64,000 bases of DNA from Diacronema lutheri (GCA_019448385.1 JAGTXO010000020.1:434001-498000); one strand, 5' to 3'; positions 9,850 to 20,513 are shown, counted from the first letter of the stretch. The notes: a model not told the origin generated them from the sequence alone. Translations and numbers: made by a program.

Positions 9850-11376
9850 CTAGCCACCCCTCGCCGGCCCCCGCCGGCCGCCGCCGCCGTCGCCGCGCCG
9901 GAAGCAGAGGCCGTCCACACCGCCGCAGGCGTCCACATCCGCCTGGACGCCGTGAGCCGCGTGGCGGTGCGGCGGCGCCTGTCCGCGCGCCATCTGCGCG
10001 CGCGCGAGCAGGAGCTGCGCGTGCCCACGCACGACGCACGCGGCGAGCTGGAGGCGCATGTGGCGCTCGAGGGCCGCGCGGGCGACGTCGCGCGAGGGCG
10101 CGCCCATGCGCGCCATCCACGCGTCCGCGCCCATGTGCGAGAAGGTGGCGAGCAGGTCGGCGAGGCCGGCCGACCACTCGCCGAACGAGCCGATGACCAG
10201 CGCGCGGATCGGCGGGAACGAGTTGAGGCGCGCCTGCATCGGGCCCACCTGGCCCGGCTGCATGCCGAAGAGCTCCTCGTCGAGTTGAGCGCACGCACGC
10301 CGCCGCTCGCCGCCGACGGCCGCCGCCCGCCGCTCAGCGGCCTGGCAGCGGCGCGTGTCCGACTGGCCGTAGCGCGTGGGGCAGTACGAGATCGACTTGA
10401 GCTCGCACAGTGTCTGCACGAGCTGAGGGGCCAAGCCCGCACCGTTGAGCACGACGACGAGATCGACGGTGGGCACGCGCCGACGCCGCAGGGCCGCGCG
10501 CCCGGCCGGCGGCACGCCGGCGAGCACGGAGCCAAAGATGTCCGCGTCCTCGCGCCGCGCGTAGGTCCCGGCGTATCCGCGAGCCAGCGAGGCGAGCAGG
10601 TTGAGAGCGGGGTCGTGGCGAAGCTTCGCGACGTGGTCGTGGGCGACGCCCGGTGCCGCCGCGAGCGCGTCGCCGAACGCATCGACCGGGATCGGGCGCT
10701 GGCTGCCGCTGCGCGCGAGGCGCGCGCCCGCCGCCGCGAGCTGCGCGCACACGGGGCTCGGCAGACCCAAGTAGCGCGCAACCGCCTCGGCCCACTCCGC
10801 CGGCGAGAAAGCGGCATAAGCTCGCGGCAGTGCCTCGAGGAAGAGGCCGCTCTCTTTGCCGAGGCCAAACCAGAGGCCGCGTGGGCGCGAGCCCGGCGGC
10901 ATGGCGGCGTGCTCAGCGTTGAGCATGTCGAAGCGGCAGCGCTCGCGGTCGCCAGTGATGTCGGCCAAGAGGCTAGGCCGGCGTCCGGCGGCGGGAGCGG
11001 CGGGCGCGACGGAGCCGGGCGGCAGGCGGAGGACGCGCACTTCCGTGTCGCCCTGGCCGCCGCCGAGCTCGGCCTGCATGGCGTGCCAGGCGGAGGCGAG
11101 ATCGCGCCCCAGGCGCGAGCCCGAGGCGAGGAACGAGCGCCACCCGTGCGCGTCCATGTCGGCGAAGGCGTCGTGCCCGACGCGCGCCGCGATGGCAGGC
11201 CGGTCGAGGACGCCCGCCTCCAGGACCGAGCCGTCCGCGGCGCGCGTGTCGAGCAGGTGCGGCAGGGCGAGGCTGGCGGCGCTCCAGATCAGGGGCGGGA
11301 GCGAGGTCGACCTGCTTGCGCAGGCCGGTGCCATGCATCGCAATCGGGAGCGGCAGCCGGCGGCTCGCGATGGCAT
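9850..11376 (-). CDS. LINE 3' region: probable PD-(D/E)XK-type nuclease
   Basis: Minus-strand frame of 508 codons overlapping, in another frame, the end of the reverse transcriptase ORF. Globular sequence runs from about 11.29 to 9.98 kb. It includes TVDLVVVLNGAGLAP followed by a C-E-L-K segment (LCELKSISYCPTRYG), a D...ExK spacing of the restriction-like endonuclease type. Later comes FPPIRALVIGSFGEWSAGL and a helical GADAWMARMGAPSRDVARA. In LINE lineages that lack an APE domain a restriction-like nuclease cuts the target, so this position fits. The last ~80 residues are low-complexity. Its relation to the RT frame (frameshift, re-initiation or decay) is unresolved; the two meet near 11.3 kb. 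Confidence 0.5.
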   Translation of the reverse strand: MPSRAAGCRSRLRCMAPACASRSTSLPPLIWSAASLALPHLLDTRAADGSVLEAGVLDRPAIAARVGHDAFADMDAHGWRSFLASGSRLGRDLASAWHAMQAELGGGQGDTEVRVLRLPPGSVAPAAPAAGRRPSLLADITGDRERCRFDMLNAEHAAMPPGSRPRGLWFGLGKESGLFLEALPRAYAAFSPAEWAEAVARYLGLPSPVCAQLAAAGARLARSGSQRPIPVDAFGDALAAAPGVAHDHVAKLRHDPALNLLASLARGYAGTYARREDADIFGSVLAGVPPAGRAALRRRRVPTVDLVVVLNGAGLAPQLVQTLCELKSISYCPTRYGQSDTRRCQAAERRAAAVGGERRRACAQLDEELFGMQPGQVGPMQARLNSFPPIRALVIGSFGEWSAGLADLLATFSHMGADAWMARMGAPSRDVARAALERHMRLQLAACVVRGHAQLLLARAQMARGQAPPHRHAAHGVQADVDACGGVDGLCFRRGDGGGGRRGPARGG

Positions 11377-14332
11377 CCGTCGAGACGGAGACGCCGAGAG
11401 CGACGGTAGCCTGCCGGGCGAGGATGTCGTCGAAGGCAGCCGCGGCCTGCAGGGAGTCCGACAGGTACGAGTGGGAGATCAAGTAGGAGAAGCGGAAGAT
11501 GGTGGAGCGGCGGGTGAGGACCCACAGCGACTGTTTGGCCGACGAGCCGAGCGTTGTGATCAGCTTGTTCGAGATGCCAGCGATCTCGTCGGTCTTGGTC
11601 GCGAGTGTCCTGCCCACGTAGCCAGGTGAGCCCACCGGCACGCCGTAGATGTTGAGGCCGTAGTGAAGAGCGCCAGTGGCCGGGTCCGCCACCGAGCCGA
11701 GGGGAACGGCCCCCCGGCAGCCCTCGAGCGCATCAGCGCTGCGCGGATCGATCCAGCACGCCGACTTGGCCAGATTGGCGTGAAGGCCGAGGCCGGCGAG
11801 CGCAGCCTCGAAGCGCGAGAGCGCAGCGGCTACGAGAGCGGGCGGGCCGACGGCGTAGACGTCGTCATGACCTGCGCGGGCGGCCCCACCGACCGCGGCG
11901 AGCTCGGCGTCGAGGGCCACGAGCGCGGGCTGGATGGCGACCGCGAAGAAGTAGCTGCCCTCCACCGAGCCCTGCTGCACGCCTTCCGAGCTTCGGAAGG
12001 GAAGCTGCGTGAGGGGCGCGCCGCCGCTACCGCCGCCGGCAAAGACGGGCGCCTGCGGGCCGAGAGTCGCGTGCGCAAGGCGAGCGAGCGCGCGGATCTC
12101 GCCGGGGACGCTGCCGTCGGACAGCTGGCGAAGGACGGCTGCGCGAGAGACGGAGTTGAAGGCGTTGGAGATGTCGAGGGTGAAGATGGCAAAGCTCAGC
12201 TCAGCGTCCAGCAGCTCGCGCAGGCCGATGATGAGTTTGGTGGCGCCCGCCGCGACCGCCACCCCAAGCTGCTGCGGCGCGAGGTGGCCCGCGAAGGTCT
12301 CCTTCAAAGACGCGTTCGCGAAGATCGCCTTCGTCACCGCCCGGCGGAGCGCGCAGGAAATGCCCACCGGCCTAGCATCCTCCGCCTCGTCAGCAGACGG
12401 GGCGCGCTTGCGCAGGGCGAGCAGCCGCACGGACGAGAAGACAAAGTTGAACCAAGCTGGCAGCGCGCCGTTCGCAAAGCGCGTCGCGAAGTACGCACCG
12501 GCGGCCGCCGCATCGGCCGCGACGAGAGAGGGGAAGGGCACGGTCGGCACCAGCGCCGTGAGGTACTCGTAGCGCCAAGCCGACGCGCCAGCAGCCTTGT
12601 CGGTGTCGAGGTGGCGAAAAGCAGTCTCGATGTCGGCGGGCAGGACCCGAAGGTGCGGAGCGTCATCCACACCGTCGAGGACAGCGTCGACGCTCTCAAC
12701 ACGCACCGGGTGCTTGGCCACCATCTGCGCGAGCACCTCCGGGCGCGCGATGTCAGCGATGCCGTGGCTGTCAAGCAGGCGAGACGCATCAGAGATCTTG
12801 CCCTTGGCAATGAGAGCGAGCGCCCTGCGGAGAGCGCGGTCCGCGGCATCCTCACGCGCGGGCCAGCGCCGCGTGGCGTGCACCGCGCAATCACGCTCCC
12901 AGCCCGCGACCAGCTCGGCGTAGGCGCGCGTCTCCCACAGCGTAAAACGCTGCGCGAGCGCGGCGCCCATGCGGCGTGGGTCCGAGCGGGGGGTGCGGCG
13001 CAGAAGCAGTGCCGGGAGGACGAGCAGCATCTTCAGCGCGCGTTCCGTCTCCGGCTGACGCACACCCACCGCGCCGACGCCCTCGAGTGCCTCAGCGTCA
13101 CGGAGGGCGTGGAGCACCTCAACGAAGGCCGTCGCGAAGCGCTCCGCAAAGCCGGGCGGCAAGGCGACGAGCATGGGCACGGCCGACTCGTGGAGGCCAG
13201 CGACCTGCATGACGGTGAGATGGTCGATCGCCGCGTAGCTCCCGTCAGCCGGTGCCCGGGCCGAACTGGGCACCGGCATGGGCGGGTCGGCCGAGGGAGC
13301 GGCCGGGCGCGCTCCTGCGCGCGCGCGCTGGCAGCGGCCATGCTCGTCGGAGCCGTCGGGCGCGTCGTCGTCATCGTCGCCAGGGAAGGGCCGGCGCAGC
13401 GGCTGCGGCCGCGCGGGCTGCGGTGGCGGCGGCGGCGGCGGCGGGTGCGGCGGCGGCGGGGGGCCCGGCGGCGGCGCTTGCTGCTGGGGCGGGCAGCGCG
13501 CGGAGCGCGGACCGGGGCGTCCCGACGAAGGCGGGCGGCCCGGCGGCGGTGGAGGCGCGGGCCGGGTCCCCGCACCGGCGGCCGAGCGCGTCCGCTGCGA
13601 GGGGGGGCTGGACGGACCCCCCGCCCGTGCCGCGCGGCGAGCGCTCGGCGTGGCCGGCGGATGAACGGGCGTCGGCGAGGACAAGCTGTCGGCCTCCGGC
13701 AGGAGGCGCTCCGCCTCAAGGAGCGCGCGATCCCGCGTGCCGCGCGGAATCAGCGGCTGCCCGCGGCCCGCCGCGCGCAGCCGAGCGCACGCCTCGGAGC
13801 CGTAGCGGCAGGCGAGGTGCTCGATAACGGAGGGCGCCACCGCGGGTGTCGCGTGGCCAGGTGGCGGCCCCAAATCGCCCCAGCCTGTCGCGACCGGACG
13901 CGGGAGGTCGAGAGCGGCGCCGGACGACAGGGGCCGGCCGCAAATGACGTCAAGCGCACGCTCCGCCAGTTCGCGGATCCGCATGGCCATGTACTCGTGC
14001 ACGAGGGTCGCACCAGGGTGATCCCAGAGCTTGTCGGGGTGCATGCCGCGAGCCTGGGAGGCAAGCCAGGCCCGCCTGCCCGCTTGCAAGCGGCGTGCCT
14101 CAGAAGCGTCGGGCCCTGGGTTCGATGAGACCGGGAGGCTCTCGAGGACGAAGAGCGCAGCCGACGCGTCGCCCGCGAGAGGATGAGGCCCCGGCCCACG
14201 CGTCGAGAAGAACGCGTAGAGCTGGTGATAGGATGCCGTGAGGCCGGTGAGGAAGAAGAAGCCGCGCGATGGAGGGTCGAGTGGCGGCGACGCGCCGTCG
14301 GGAGGCATCAGGGCCAGCGGCCTCCCCGCCAT
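11290..14332 (-). CDS. LINE reverse transcriptase
   Basis: Frame with ATG at 14332; formally it stays open to 10973, but homologous-looking sequence ends near 11.29 kb. The N-terminal ~330 residues include a proline-rich linker. A helical region with ALKMLLVLPALLLRRTPRSD follows, typical of reverse transcriptases of algal and protist non-LTR elements. The polymerase core shows ARPVGISCALRRAVTKAI, motif A FTLDISNAFNSVSR, motif B GVQQGSVEGSYFF and a motif C variant AGHDDVYAVG, where the usual YxDD reads GHDD. The catalytic aspartates are present. Role: target-primed reverse transcription of the element RNA. The long open frame indicates a recent copy. Confidence 0.8.
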
Positions 14333-14412
14333 GCCCGCGGGGCCGCGCTACGATCGCGCGGGCCGGGCGTGCAGGGAGGCCGTCGCCATTCAAATCTTAA
14401 CTAGTCTTCTAA

Positions 14413-14675
14413 CATCCTACACTAAGTAAAAGTACTAACGGCGCTTACGTCAGGACAGCGGGGTCAGCACCAGCTGCGGGGGAATCGAGTAGCCACCAAT
14501 GTCGTCGATTCCCGCGCATCCCGGTCACTCACCAGTAAAAGTACTCGTATGTGAGTAACGTCACGGCTTCGAAGAAGGAATGACGTCGGGCCCAAATGTG
14601 GGGAGGGCTTGTTTTGCATCCTACACCCTACACCCTACACCCTTTTAGAAAGCGGCGGCGCCTCAGAGCATGGCG
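14413..14675 (+). repeat. TGTAGGG-repeat family, copies C (right half) and D
   Basis: Begins CATCCTACACTAAGTAAAAG, the continuation of the site split by the LINE. It then carries the B1-related segment, GTGAGTAACGTCACGGCTTC, GGGCCCAAATGTGGGGAGGG, three CCCTACA units, and ends in the CTTTTAGAAAGCGGCGGCGC block shared with the 107-bp arms. Confidence 0.7.
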
Positions 14676-14756
14676 CCCGCCCGCTCGAGCCGGACCTCCG
14701 CGCAGCCGGACTCGCCCCGCCCCGGGCTGCTCTGGCTGGGCGACGTCGTGCGCGCC

Positions 14757-15041
14757 TCAGAACGCCGCGCTCGCCACGCGCACGTAGCCCTCGTCCGGGT
14801 CCGGCTCGGGCGCCGCGTCGCGCACCGAGCGCGACGCGGCCTCGACGCTTCGCGTTTCGGCACGCGAGGCGACGGATGCCTCGTCCGGCCGGCCCCACGG
14901 CAGCTGCAGCTCGAGCTGGCGCTGGATGATGCGCGGCGTCGCCACGCGCCCGTGCTGCACCTCGCGACGTCGCGCGCGCACGTAGAGCACGATCGCCACC
15001 GAGCCGCTGAGGCCCATCATCGCGCCGAGCAGCACCGACAT
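14757..15041 (-). CDS. Small single-pass membrane protein (94 aa)
   Basis: ATG at 15041, stop at 14757-14759. Residues 3-20 form one hydrophobic span (VLLGAMMGLSGSVAIVLY) followed by a basic stop-transfer VRARRR. A soluble tail of about 65 residues is rich in Glu, Ser and Arg and ends PDEGYVRVASAAF. The layout implies an N-out, C-in membrane anchor. It is divergent from the helicase region that starts at 15232, and a run of eleven T lies between them near 15.17-15.18 kb. No family is recognised. It may be element-borne cargo. Its composition and clean frame make it more believable than surrounding frames. Confidence 0.5.
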   Translation of the reverse strand: MSVLLGAMMGLSGSVAIVLYVRARRREVQHGRVATPRIIQRQLELQLPWGRPDEASVASRAETRSVEAASRSVRDAAPEPDPDEGYVRVASAAF

Positions 15042-15231
15042 TGTGGTCTCCTTGTCTGCTTGGGCGCGAACGGAAAACGCGCGAAGGGTGGCGACGAAGA
15101 TCGTTGGGTTGGGTTGGCCACCGGCTCCCGAGGGTTGCTTGTGGCGCTCGACTGACCGTTGGCCCAGCTTTTTTTTTTTCTCGAGCCCACTGTGGAGCCG
15201 CCTGCAGCGTGATCTCCCGCGCAAAACGACC

Positions 15232-17620
15232 ATGGCCGCCATCGACCTGCGCGCCTTCGACGCGGCGCTCGTCAACTGCGAGATCGTGAGCACCCGGCCG
15301 GTCAAGCCGAGCGAGCAGGCGCGCACGGTCGACAAGCTGAGCTACGGGCCGTCGCGCCGCGCGCTCGCCTTCGTCACGCCGCCCTGCGTCGTCGACTGGC
15401 CCAAGCTCACGGGCGACGGCAACTTTGGCACCATGTACGGGCCGACGGACGTCGACAAGGCGGCGTACACGGCCGGCGTGACCGAAAAGGAGCTGCCGAT
15501 TGAAGGCGCGCCGCTCGCGCAGATGGACGCCCACTTTGGCGCCCTGCGCGCCATCGACGATCAGCGCGTCGAGACGGTGCACGCGCGCCAGAAGGCGCTG
15601 CTCAACACGCGCGGCCTCTCGAAGGAGGAGGTGCGCGGCAAGCCCTCGCCCACCGTCAAGCCCAAATATCAAGGACGGCACGCTCGCGCACACGCGGCTG
15701 AACATGTCGACGCGCACGTTCACGTGGGCGGGCTCCGAGCGCGTCGTGCCGCTCGTCGACGCGCGGCGCAAACCGGTCGACGAGATCCGGCACGAGGACG
15801 TCTGCGCCATCGCCACGCAGCTCGACTGCATCTACACGGGGCTCACGGGCTCGATGTTTGGCACCAAGTGGAACGTGTGCGGGGTCATGCTCCTGAAGCG
15901 CGCCGAGCAGCGGCCGCAGCCCGGCTCGGACGCCTTCGCCTCGTACGGCGTGCCCGCCTGGGCCGACACGTTCGACTCCACGGGGCTGTACGTGCCCGAC
16001 GAGCGCGAGCGCGCGGCGGCGCTCGCGGCGGTGGCCGGTCTGCACACGGCGCGCGCGCCGGCCGGGCCGGGCGGGCGCGAGCTCGCGCGCGCGCAGGGCT
16101 ACGATCGCGCCGAGCGGGCTGCGAGCGCGGCGGCGGCGCGCGCGGCGATGGCCGAGGGCGGCCAGCAGCGCGCGCTCCACGGCGCGGTCGTCGAATCGGC
16201 GCTGCGCGGCGTGGGCGACCGGCTGTATCTTTGCGACGCGCCGGGCGGCACGGGCAAGACGTTCGTCGAGCGCGCCATCATCGCCGCCGTGCGCGCGGAT
16301 GGGCACGCGGTCGTCGTGGGCGCGTCCTCGGGCGTCGCCGCCACGCTGCTCCCCGACGGCCGCACCTTCCACTCGACCTTCAAGGTGCCCGTCGGCGCCG
16401 ACTCGGACGGGCAAGCCCTTTTATGTCGTGCCGCGCTCCGAGCGCGGGCGCTCCGTGGCCGCCGCGGCGGCTGGTCGTGTGGGACGAGGCGCCGATGCAG
16501 ACGCGGTGCCACCTCGACTCGCCTGATCGGTGTTGGCGCGACGTGACGGGCGTCGACGAGCGCTTCGGCGGCGAGACGTTGCTGCTCGCCGGCGACTTTC
16601 GCCAGTTCTTGCCGGTGGTGCGGCGCGGCTCGCGCGCGCAGATCGTGCGCTCCTGCCTCAAGTACTCGGCGCCGTGGCAGCACGATCGGCAGCACGCCTT
16701 GGTCGAGAACTTTCGCGCCTCGAGCGCGGCGCGCGACACGGGCGACGCGCTCGGCGCGGGCGAGTGGGCGAAGCTGCTGCGCAGCCCCGGCGACGGCGCC
16801 TTTCCCGCGGCGGTGCCGGCTGCCGGGGCCATGCCCGGCGCATTCCCGCTCGATCCCGTGCAGCTGCCCGAGGCCGTCGGCGGCGTCCCCATCCGCGTGG
16901 GCTCGGCCTACCCGACGGAGCTCGTGACGACTTTGTCCACGGCGCGGCGTGTTGGACCGACGACGGCTCGCTGTGCGACCGCGCGGTGCTCTGCGCCAAG
17001 CAGACGGACGTGGTGCGGATCAACGAGCTGGTGATCGGCCGCTTCCCGGGCGCGGCGGCGAGGTGCGCGTCGGCGGACGAGCTGGCGCGACGACGTGGCG
17101 GGCGGGCAGATTGCGCTGGCGTCGGTCGAGTTTTCTAACTCGCTCGAGCACGCGCAGATGCCGCATTACGTCCTCGACCTGAAGCCCGGGATGGTGGTGA
17201 TGCTACTGCGCAACCTCTCGCCCGGCGAGGGGCTGTGCAGCGACACGCGGCCGATCGTGCGCGGCGTGCGCGCCGGCGGCCGGCTGCTCGAGTACGCACG
17301 CCCCGGCGCGGCCGCCGGGCGCGACAGCACCGTGCTCATCGCGCGTGTCGACCACCACTCGCCCGACGACGGCACGTTCGCGCTTGTGCGGATGCGCCGC
17401 CAGTTCCCCGGTGCGGCCGGCGTAACGAGGCGCAGGGGCAAGCGCTCGGGTGCGCGGGCGTGTGGCTCGCCGAGCCGTGCTTCACGCACGGCCAGCTCCA
17501 CGTGGCCGCTTCGCGCGTCGGGCACACGTCGCGCGTCCGCTTTGCGCTCGGCCCGGACCTCGTGACGCGCAGCGTCGTCTTCAAAGAGGTGCTCCGCGCG
17601 GTCAGCGGTGGCGAGGCGGC
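15232..17620 (+). pseudogene. PIF1-type helicase region of a mobile element, broken
   Basis: Begins MAAIDLRAFDAALVNCEIV. An unrecognised ~250-residue part precedes the helicase; its place suits a DNA-binding partner, but that is inference. Helicase landmarks follow in order: Walker A DAPGGTGKTF (about 16.24 kb), Walker B VVWDEAPMQ (about 16.48 kb), LLAGDFRQFLPVV (about 16.59 kb), a conserved NFRAS, and near 17.43 kb NEAQGQALGC with FTHGQLHVAASRVG. The WDEAPMQ and AGDFRQ-LPV forms are those of helicases in Helitrons and other large elements. The landmarks are spread over several frames, with about half a dozen breaks, so the copy is an old, non-functional remnant. No Rep or capsid domain was seen beside it. 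Confidence 0.7.
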
Positions 17621-19346
17621 GGCGGCGGCGCTCGCCGCGGCCCCCGTCGCCGCCGCGCGCGAATGCGCGGCGGCGGCGCGCGGTGGCGGCGGGCGCGGAC
17701 GGCGCGCGCGGCGCCGGCGGCGAGCGGCGCGCTGGCGGCGGGCGCGCCGCCGGCGCGCGGTGCTGGCCAGCACCCGCCGGCGCGACGCCCGCCGCGCGCT
17801 CGCGCCGACGCGCAGCCGGCGGGTGCTCGCCAGCACCGCGCGCCGCGCGACCGGCCCGCGTACCTGCGCGCCCTTCGAGGGCGCGCAGGGCGGCGCCAAT
17901 GCGGCCGGCGCGCAGGGGCCTCAAGCCGGCGCGCTGCCCGCCGCCGCGTGGGTCGCCGCCGCGCGCGTGCCGTCGGCGCTGCCGCCGTCCGGCGTCGCGC
18001 TCGCGCCGCTGCCGCAACCGCAGCCGCCGCCGCCGCCGCCGCCTGCCGGCAAGCTGGGCAAGCGCGCAGCGGCGGCGACGGCGGTGCGCGGCCCGGCGAG
18101 CAAGCGGCGCGCCGCCGAGCCGGGGGCGGGCTCCGTGGGCGACGAGGCTCGCCCGCCACTCGCACCACTCGCGCGCCAAGCGCGCACAACGCCCCCCCCC
18201 CCCCCCCCCCCCGATGAATTTAATGCTCATACCATGGCGTCGCGCCACGGCAGTACGCCCGTGGCCCCGGCGGCCAGCCTCGCGCCGCTACGCCGTGTCG
18301 TCGCGGCCGGCGCACACAGCGAACTGTGTGTCCGCGGCACATGCCCGGCTGCTCGCGCGCTGCAAGCTTGCCGAACTGCTCGCGCTGGAATGGCGCGTTG
18401 CGGGCGTGCCCGCGCACCGCGCGTGTGCCATGCGCGTTCCGGGAGCGCCGCGCCGCGCGCCGAAGCGGCGCGCGGCGGACGTGCGGCCTCGAGCCGAAGA
18501 GGGGCCGGCGCGACCGGCCGCGAGGCGGGCGCAGACGCTCGGCGTGCCGTTCGATGCGTCGTCCAAATCCGCGTCGGGCGGGTGCGCGCCTGGGCCGGCG
18601 CTGCGTGCAGTCGGCGGGGCCCGGCCACGCGCTCGGGCGTAACGTTCGCGCCTGTTCGGCCGAGGCGCACTCGCCGTCCCCTCGCGCCGGCAACGTGCGT
18701 GCGGGCCAGCACGCAGGCAGCGTACGATGCCACGGCAGCGGCGAGCGCGTCCCCGCCGGTGTGCCGCTCGGCGCCCCGTCACGCGCAACGTGCGCGCCGC
18801 CCGCTGCATGCGCACGCATACGCGCGCTGGCAGCGTGCGCACAATTGCCCGGGCAAGATCGTCCCGCGCTCGCGCCGCCGACGCATCATTCCATGTGTCC
18901 GTTTCGGCATCTGCCACCATCCACCAGCCCTCGAAAGCCGGCTTGCGCGTGGGCGCCCGTCCGGTGCGAGAAGCGGCTCGCGTCCTCGCGCGGGGCGCCT
19001 CCGCGCCAGACGCCCGGCGCGCGCTCGTCTTGCCGCGCCACCACGCTGATCTGCGCCCAACCCTCGCTCGCCAATTCCCCCGTCGTCCCTTCTGCGTAGC
19101 CCGCAACAGCGCGCGCATGGCGCGTGCACGGCGCAGCGCCTTGAGCAAGTTTTACGTCGTCGGTCGGCAGCCTGTGGAAGACGCGTTTGACGGCCCGATG
19201 TGGCCGGTGAGAGTGCCCGGCGTGCCGCGTGGTGAGCGCCTGCACGGCTTGCCGGGCTCGGCGCGCGCCCAGCCAAGCCTCCCTCCATCCCGCCGCAAAC
19301 CGTGCGTGCGCACCCCGCACACCCGGCGCTGCGCGGCGCGGCGCAG
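17621..19346. other. Low-complexity stretch without a convincing gene
   Basis: Dominated by GCC/GCG and arginine/alanine shadow frames on both strands, with an 18-nt C run near 18.19-18.21 kb. A short plus-strand segment near 19.14-19.21 kb (SKFYVVGRQPVEDAFDG) reads like protein and is followed by GTGAGA, so it may be an upstream exon of the USP gene, but the phase could not be matched. Confidence 0.4.
17752..17844. repeat. 30-bp inverted repeat, 29/30 match
   Basis: GGTGCTGGCCAGCACCCGCC near 17758 pairs with GGCGGGTGCTCGCCAGCACC near 17817. The full arms are 17752-17781 and 17815-17844, with a 33-bp loop and one mismatch. Function unknown. Confidence 0.6.
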
Positions 19347-20513
19347 GCGCGAAGAACGAGGGCAACGCGTGCTACACGACCGTCCTTATGCAATCGCTCT
19401 TCGCCCTGAACGTGCTCCGTGCGATGCTTCGCTCCGCTTCGCGCCGTGCCAACAGCGTCGAGAGGGCGCGTTTTCGGGACTTTGGCACGCTGATCGAGGA
19501 CACCAAGGCGCCGACACGGCTGTGTCTTGTGTCCGTCATCGACGTCATCTCGGGCCGTGGCGCGCGAAGGACGCCGCAGGATGCCGCTGAGTTCTTCCGG
19601 TTGCTGCTCGGCCGAGTGCCCGGGCTCGCTGCGGCGTTCGAAGCCGACACACGCGTCGGGCCAGTGCTCGAGCAGATCGCCGTGCCTTCAGAGTCCGGCG
19701 AGGGCATCGCCGTACTCGTCAGCGTCGGCGGCGATGCGGCGCGCGCGCTTGCACACGCTCTGGGGGGCGCCGCTGGGCCGCCGCGGGATGGCCACACGAA
19801 CGCGTGCCACTCGGGCGTGCTCACGCCAGCCAGCATTGCTGTCGAGGCGCCGCGCACGACGCGCGGCAATGGCCCGCAGTGCAAGAAAAACCGCGCGCTC
19901 GTGTGCGCGCCGCGGCTGCTACTCGGCGGGCGCGACCACCTCCTCGTCGCCGGCGTGGTGCACGTGGGCGAGGGGCCGATGAGCGGGCACCTTGTCGCCA
20001 TCGTGCTCCGCAACGAGGCTTGGCTTCCGTGCGACGACTACAACGTGCGGCGGCGCGCACGGTCGCTCGGTGCCGCGACCGGCGGTCGAGCGCAGCCGCA
20101 ACCGCCCCGTCCTCCCGCGCGGCACGCGCGCGTGGCCTGAAAGCTCGCGCGCGCGCCTGCCGCACGCACGCGCGTTGCCCGCGCAGATCTACAACGTGCC
20201 AGAGTCCGACGCGCTGGCGTGGGCAAGTGGTGCGAGCATGCTCTTTTACAGCCGGCTCGACGTGGAGCCGTTGGACCCGGCGCTGGGCTTAGCGTCACCG
20301 CCGTCGGCCGCATCGTCTGCGTGGCCGAGCTCGGAGCCCGACGCGCCGACCTTGCCGGCAGCCTGGCCGCGGGTGCGGCAGATGGCAGCGGTGCCAACAG
20401 ATGCGACGATCGGCATCGCGGAGACGGCTGCAGACATCTCTACGGCGGCGATCGGCCCAGCTGCGCGCGAGGCCCGCCAAGTTGTCTCCGTGACGCGCGC
20501 ATTGCCAACAGCG
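19347..20513 (+). CDS. USP-type ubiquitin carboxyl-terminal hydrolase, partial
   Basis: Two exons are supported, 19347-20044 and 20187-20513, joined in phase by a GTGCGG...GCAG intron. The Cys box GAKNEGNACYTTVLMQSLFA corresponds to the usual GL-N-GNTCYMN--LQ-L. RTPQDAAEFFRLLLGR matches the QQDA-EF--LLD box. The His box VVHVGEGPMSGHLVAIVLR plus EAWLPCDDYN gives the H and D positions, and ASMLFYSR is the usual ending. Cys, His and Asp are all present, so an active deubiquitinase is possible. The 5' end is not resolved (an acceptor AG precedes 19347). A strong donor GTGAGT at 20514 implies at least one more exon. It sits in the mobile block and may be cargo. Confidence 0.65.

Larger units (their letters stand above)
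9659..14412 (-). mobile_element. LINE-like retrotransposon inserted in the repeat
   Basis: The 4,754-bp insert is defined by comparison with the uninterrupted copy A: the flanks AATAGATA and CATCCTACACTAAG are contiguous there. Transcription is leftward. It encodes a large N-terminal region, a reverse transcriptase and, in another frame, a probable nuclease domain. The roughly 190 bp past the nuclease (9659-9849) are the 3' end. No poly-A tail and no clear target duplication are visible. Because the ends were placed by flank comparison, they may be off by a few bases. Confidence 0.65.
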
